From: Streptomyces sp. NBS 14/10
GTDB taxonomy: Bacteria > Actinomycetota > Actinomycetes > Streptomycetales > Streptomycetaceae
Assembly: GCF_002224125.1 (NCBI RefSeq)
Contig: NZ_NCSM01000016.1
Coordinates: 12,342 to 76,341, forward strand
Direction of reading: 5' to 3'
Length of the DNA stretch: 64,000 nucleotides
How positions within the stretch are numbered: position 1 is the stretch's first letter; each line of letters starts with the position of its first letter. Both the position numbers and the translations under genes were made by a program. Below, piece by piece: positions 62,701-64,000 of this stretch. The notes beneath the pieces were generated by a model that searched no databases, was not told the DNA's origin, and worked only from the letters and a program-made list of their open reading frames with translations.

Positions 62701-64000
62701 CCCGCCGTAGCGGACAGCGGAGTCCACTCGACGGCGAACAGCCCGTGCGACCCCCGTACCCGGCTCGACGCGCGCAACTGCTGGACGCCCGTCTCGCGGA
62801 GCGCGACCGCGTCCGCGGTGAGTACGGGGGCGCCCGTGGCGTCGGCCAGCACCACCCGCAGCCCCTCCGGCCGCGGCGACAGCCGGACGCGGAGCCGGGT
62901 GGCGCCCCCCGCCCACAGCCGCACCCCGCTCCAGGTGAACGGGAGCAGCACCGTTCCGGACGCCGCGTCCGCGTCCGCGCCCGTCGCGTCGGCGAGTTGA
63001 CCCGCCAGCAGTACGGGCTGCATCGCCGCGTCGAGCAGGGCGGGATGGATACCGAAGCCACTCGCCTGCTCCGCCGCCTCCTTGGGCAGCACCACCTCCG
63101 CCAGCGTGTCCTCGCTGTCGTGCCATACGTTCGCCAGGCCCCGGTAGAACGCGCCGTAGCCGTACCCCGCGGCCTCGGCCCGCTCGTAGAAGCCGTCGAT
63201 CGCCGCGGGCCGCGCCCCCGGTGGCGGCCACGCCCCGCCCAGACCGGTCGGCGGAACCGGCCCGGCCGTCGCCGCGCCGGGGAGCAGCGTGCCCGAGACA
63301 TGGCAGACCCATGTGTCCGGCGCGCCCGAGTCCCCCTCGGGCCGGTCGGGCCGGTCGGTCCGGGAGTAGACCCGGACCGGACGGCGTCCGTCGCCCTCGG
63401 CGGCGTCCACGACCACCTGGATCACCAGCCCGCCGGATACGGGAAGCGCCACCGGGACCTGGAGCGCCAGCTCCTCCACGCCGTCGCAACCGGCCTCGTC
63501 GGCCGCCCGCAGCACCCACTCGACCAGCACCGCGCCGGGCAGCAACGGCAGGTCGGCGACGAGGTGTTCGGCCAGCCAGCCGCCCCGCGCCGCCTCCGGC
63601 AGCCGCCCGGTGAGCACCAGGCTTCCGTCGGCCAGACGTACGGACACCGGGAGCAGCGCGTGTCCGACCGCGGTGAGCCCGGCGCCCGCGACATCGCCAG
63701 GACCGGAACCGCCACCGGCAGGCAGCCAGTACCGCTCCCGCTGGAAGGCGTATGCCGGCAGCGGCACGGCTGCGGGCGCGGGCCCGTCGGCGTACCAGCT
63801 CGCCCAGTCCACCGCCACGCCCGCGACATGCGCCTCGGCCAGCGCCCGGCACAGCCGCTCGGGGCCGCCCTCGTCCCGGCGGAGCGTGCCGACCGCCACG
63901 GCCGGGGCGTCCGCCGCCTCGAAGCACTCCTGAAGGCCGAGCAGCAGTACGGGATGCGCGCTGACCTCGATGAACACCCGGTAGTCGGCGTCGAGCAGCG
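59796..64000 (-). CDS. Type I PKS, partial at the right edge: ...AT(end)-DH-ER-KR-ACP
   Basis: About 1400 C-terminal residues; the N-terminal part lies beyond the window and the frame is open to base 64000. What is seen: the end of an AT domain (too little to judge its substrate), DH with the catalytic His (EHLVADLPLLP) and Asp (LLDAAMQ), ER with a GGVGMAAVQ loop, KR with the GGTGTLG loop and the Tyr/Asn of NYAAAN, and an ACP with GFDSL. The last module should fully reduce its unit. Its docking tail, DQVLDFIDKELGVQ, is of the same type as that of the 3917-aa protein. It is upstream of the other four PKS genes in the same operon, so it acts earlier. The GTG at 63977 is internal and not the start. 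Confidence 0.95.
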   Translation of the reverse strand, partial: LLDADYRVFIEVSAHPVLLLGLQECFEAADAPAVAVGTLRRDEGGPERLCRALAEAHVAGVAVDWASWYADGPAPAAVPLPAYAFQRERYWLPAGGGSGPGDVAGAGLTAVGHALLPVSVRLADGSLVLTGRLPEAARGGWLAEHLVADLPLLPGAVLVEWVLRAADEAGCDGVEELALQVPVALPVSGGLVIQVVVDAAEGDGRRPVRVYSRTDRPDRPEGDSGAPDTWVCHVSGTLLPGAATAGPVPPTGLGGAWPPPGARPAAIDGFYERAEAAGYGYGAFYRGLANVWHDSEDTLAEVVLPKEAAEQASGFGIHPALLDAAMQPVLLAGQLADATGADADAASGTVLLPFTWSGVRLWAGGATRLRVRLSPRPEGLRVVLADATGAPVLTADAVALRETGVQQLRASSRVRGSHGLFAVEWTPLSATAGGTADGAAPGTVAVLGDDAPDLAGADRYPDLDTLFRAVAGGATAPDVVIASVRTGDDPAAADTGLATARRTLTLAQEWLAGSGAEGARLAVVTRSAVRTGDGDRERVDPAAAAVWGLVRSAQTEHPGRFVLIDADIDADTDSTENILEAVRTDEPQLALRGGRALVPRMARVDAEPELMAPAGERAWHVVAGRTGPDDLTAVPSPRASAPLAPGQVRIAVRAAGLNFRDVLIALDMYPDAAASIGSEGAGVVLEVGDGVAGVAVGDRVMGLFDDAFGPVAVADARMVAPVPDGWSFREAAAAPVAFLTAWYGLVELGGLRSGETVVIHGAAGGVGMAAVQVARHLGAEVFATASPAKHPVLEGMGVDAAHRASSRDLGFEAAFSSAAGGRGVDVVLNSLAGEFTDASLRLLAPGGRLIEMGKTDVRDPDQVASEHSVAYRAFDLIADAGPERIGRLLAALGERFADGAFTPLPVTGWRLGQARQALRQLSQARHTGKLVLDVDPAPDPDGTVLITGGTGTLGGLIAEHLVRSRGVRHLLLLSRRGPDAPGAEELTARLAELGARVRVAAVDVGDATALGEAVAGVDPAHPLTGVVHAAGVVADAMLPSQDDERLVAAWSAKAAAADRLHDATAGLPLGMFVLFSSFASTLGTAGQANYAAANAYCDALVERRHAEGLPGVSVSWGLWAAASGLTGGLTEADVARIARQGIVPNSTEQGHDLFDAALGHGRPALLALNLDTRALAAQPLAALPAPLRALAADAQAAGARSGGAAARPTAAAAEEPGDWAARLGPLAPAEQRRLLTDLVRRHAATVLGHADPEAVPADAAFKELGFDSLTAVELRNRVTAATGLRLPATVIFDYPEPGALAEHLRTQLAPEEGASATAPDLYAPVLSRLTGLEETLTALTTSGVNGVADPGAVTTRLESLLATWKAAHAPSRNGGTAAERLEAATTDQVLDFIDKELGVQ

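Noticed and set aside
63975..63977. GTG as the true start of the last PKS
   Set aside because: It falls inside an AT domain and the frame stays open to the window edge, so the gene is truncated.

Overview
The window is very GC-rich, with strongly G/C-biased third codon positions, GTG as well as ATG starts, and giant modular type I polyketide synthase (PKS) genes. This points to an actinomycete, most likely Streptomyces. All of the window belongs to one secondary-metabolite cluster that runs off the right edge. The post-PKS genes are those of a polyether (ionophore-type) pathway rather than a macrolide pathway: an Lsd18/MonCI-type flavin epoxidase, a two-domain Lsd19/MonB-type epoxide hydrolase, a discrete ACP, and a NanE/MonCII-type releasing thioesterase. 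No PKS protein that ends in the window carries a terminal TE domain. A deoxysugar cassette with a NanM-like O-methyltransferase and a glycosyltransferase suggests a glycosylated polyether of the nanchangmycin/dianemycin kind. The exact product is not identified.

Layout. 20-1300 (-): cytochrome P450. 1301-1478: divergent promoter region. 1479-12184 (+): epoxide hydrolase, epoxidase, discrete ACP, thioesterase, a one-module PKS (KS-AT-KR-ACP), glucose-1-phosphate thymidylyltransferase and dTDP-glucose 4,6-dehydratase. A bidirectional terminator follows. 12263-15575 (-): hexose 3-dehydratase, 4-ketoreductase and sugar O-methyltransferase. 15576-15799: a second divergent promoter region that shares a 28/30-nt element with the first. 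15800-18651 (+): second P450, its [3Fe-4S] ferredoxin and the glycosyltransferase. A bidirectional terminator follows. 18767-64000 (-): the main PKS operon, read right to left as a partial gene, three two-module genes and a one-module gene.

How it works together. Reading the PKS right to left, the modules are: [..DH-ER-KR], [malonyl, alkene], [methylmalonyl, fully reduced], [methylmalonyl, dead KR so keto], [malonyl, fully reduced], [methylmalonyl, alkene], [malonyl, fully reduced], [malonyl, dead KR so keto]. The plus-strand module [methylmalonyl, hydroxyl] probably acts late. The result is ketones set at gamma,delta distances from alkenes, which is the pattern that epoxidation and epoxide opening turn into spiroketals and cyclic ethers. 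The discrete ACP probably holds the chain during oxidative cyclisation and the thioesterase releases it. P450s then hydroxylate, and a methylated deoxyhexose is made and attached.

The points most worth checking are the shared putative operator in the two divergent promoters, a docking-domain code that is used twice along the PKS line, two independently decayed ketoreductases, and signs of AT-domain exchange between modules. No regulator, exporter, resistance gene, tRNA, rRNA, CRISPR array or transposase is visible. There is no gene-free stretch longer than 300 bases.
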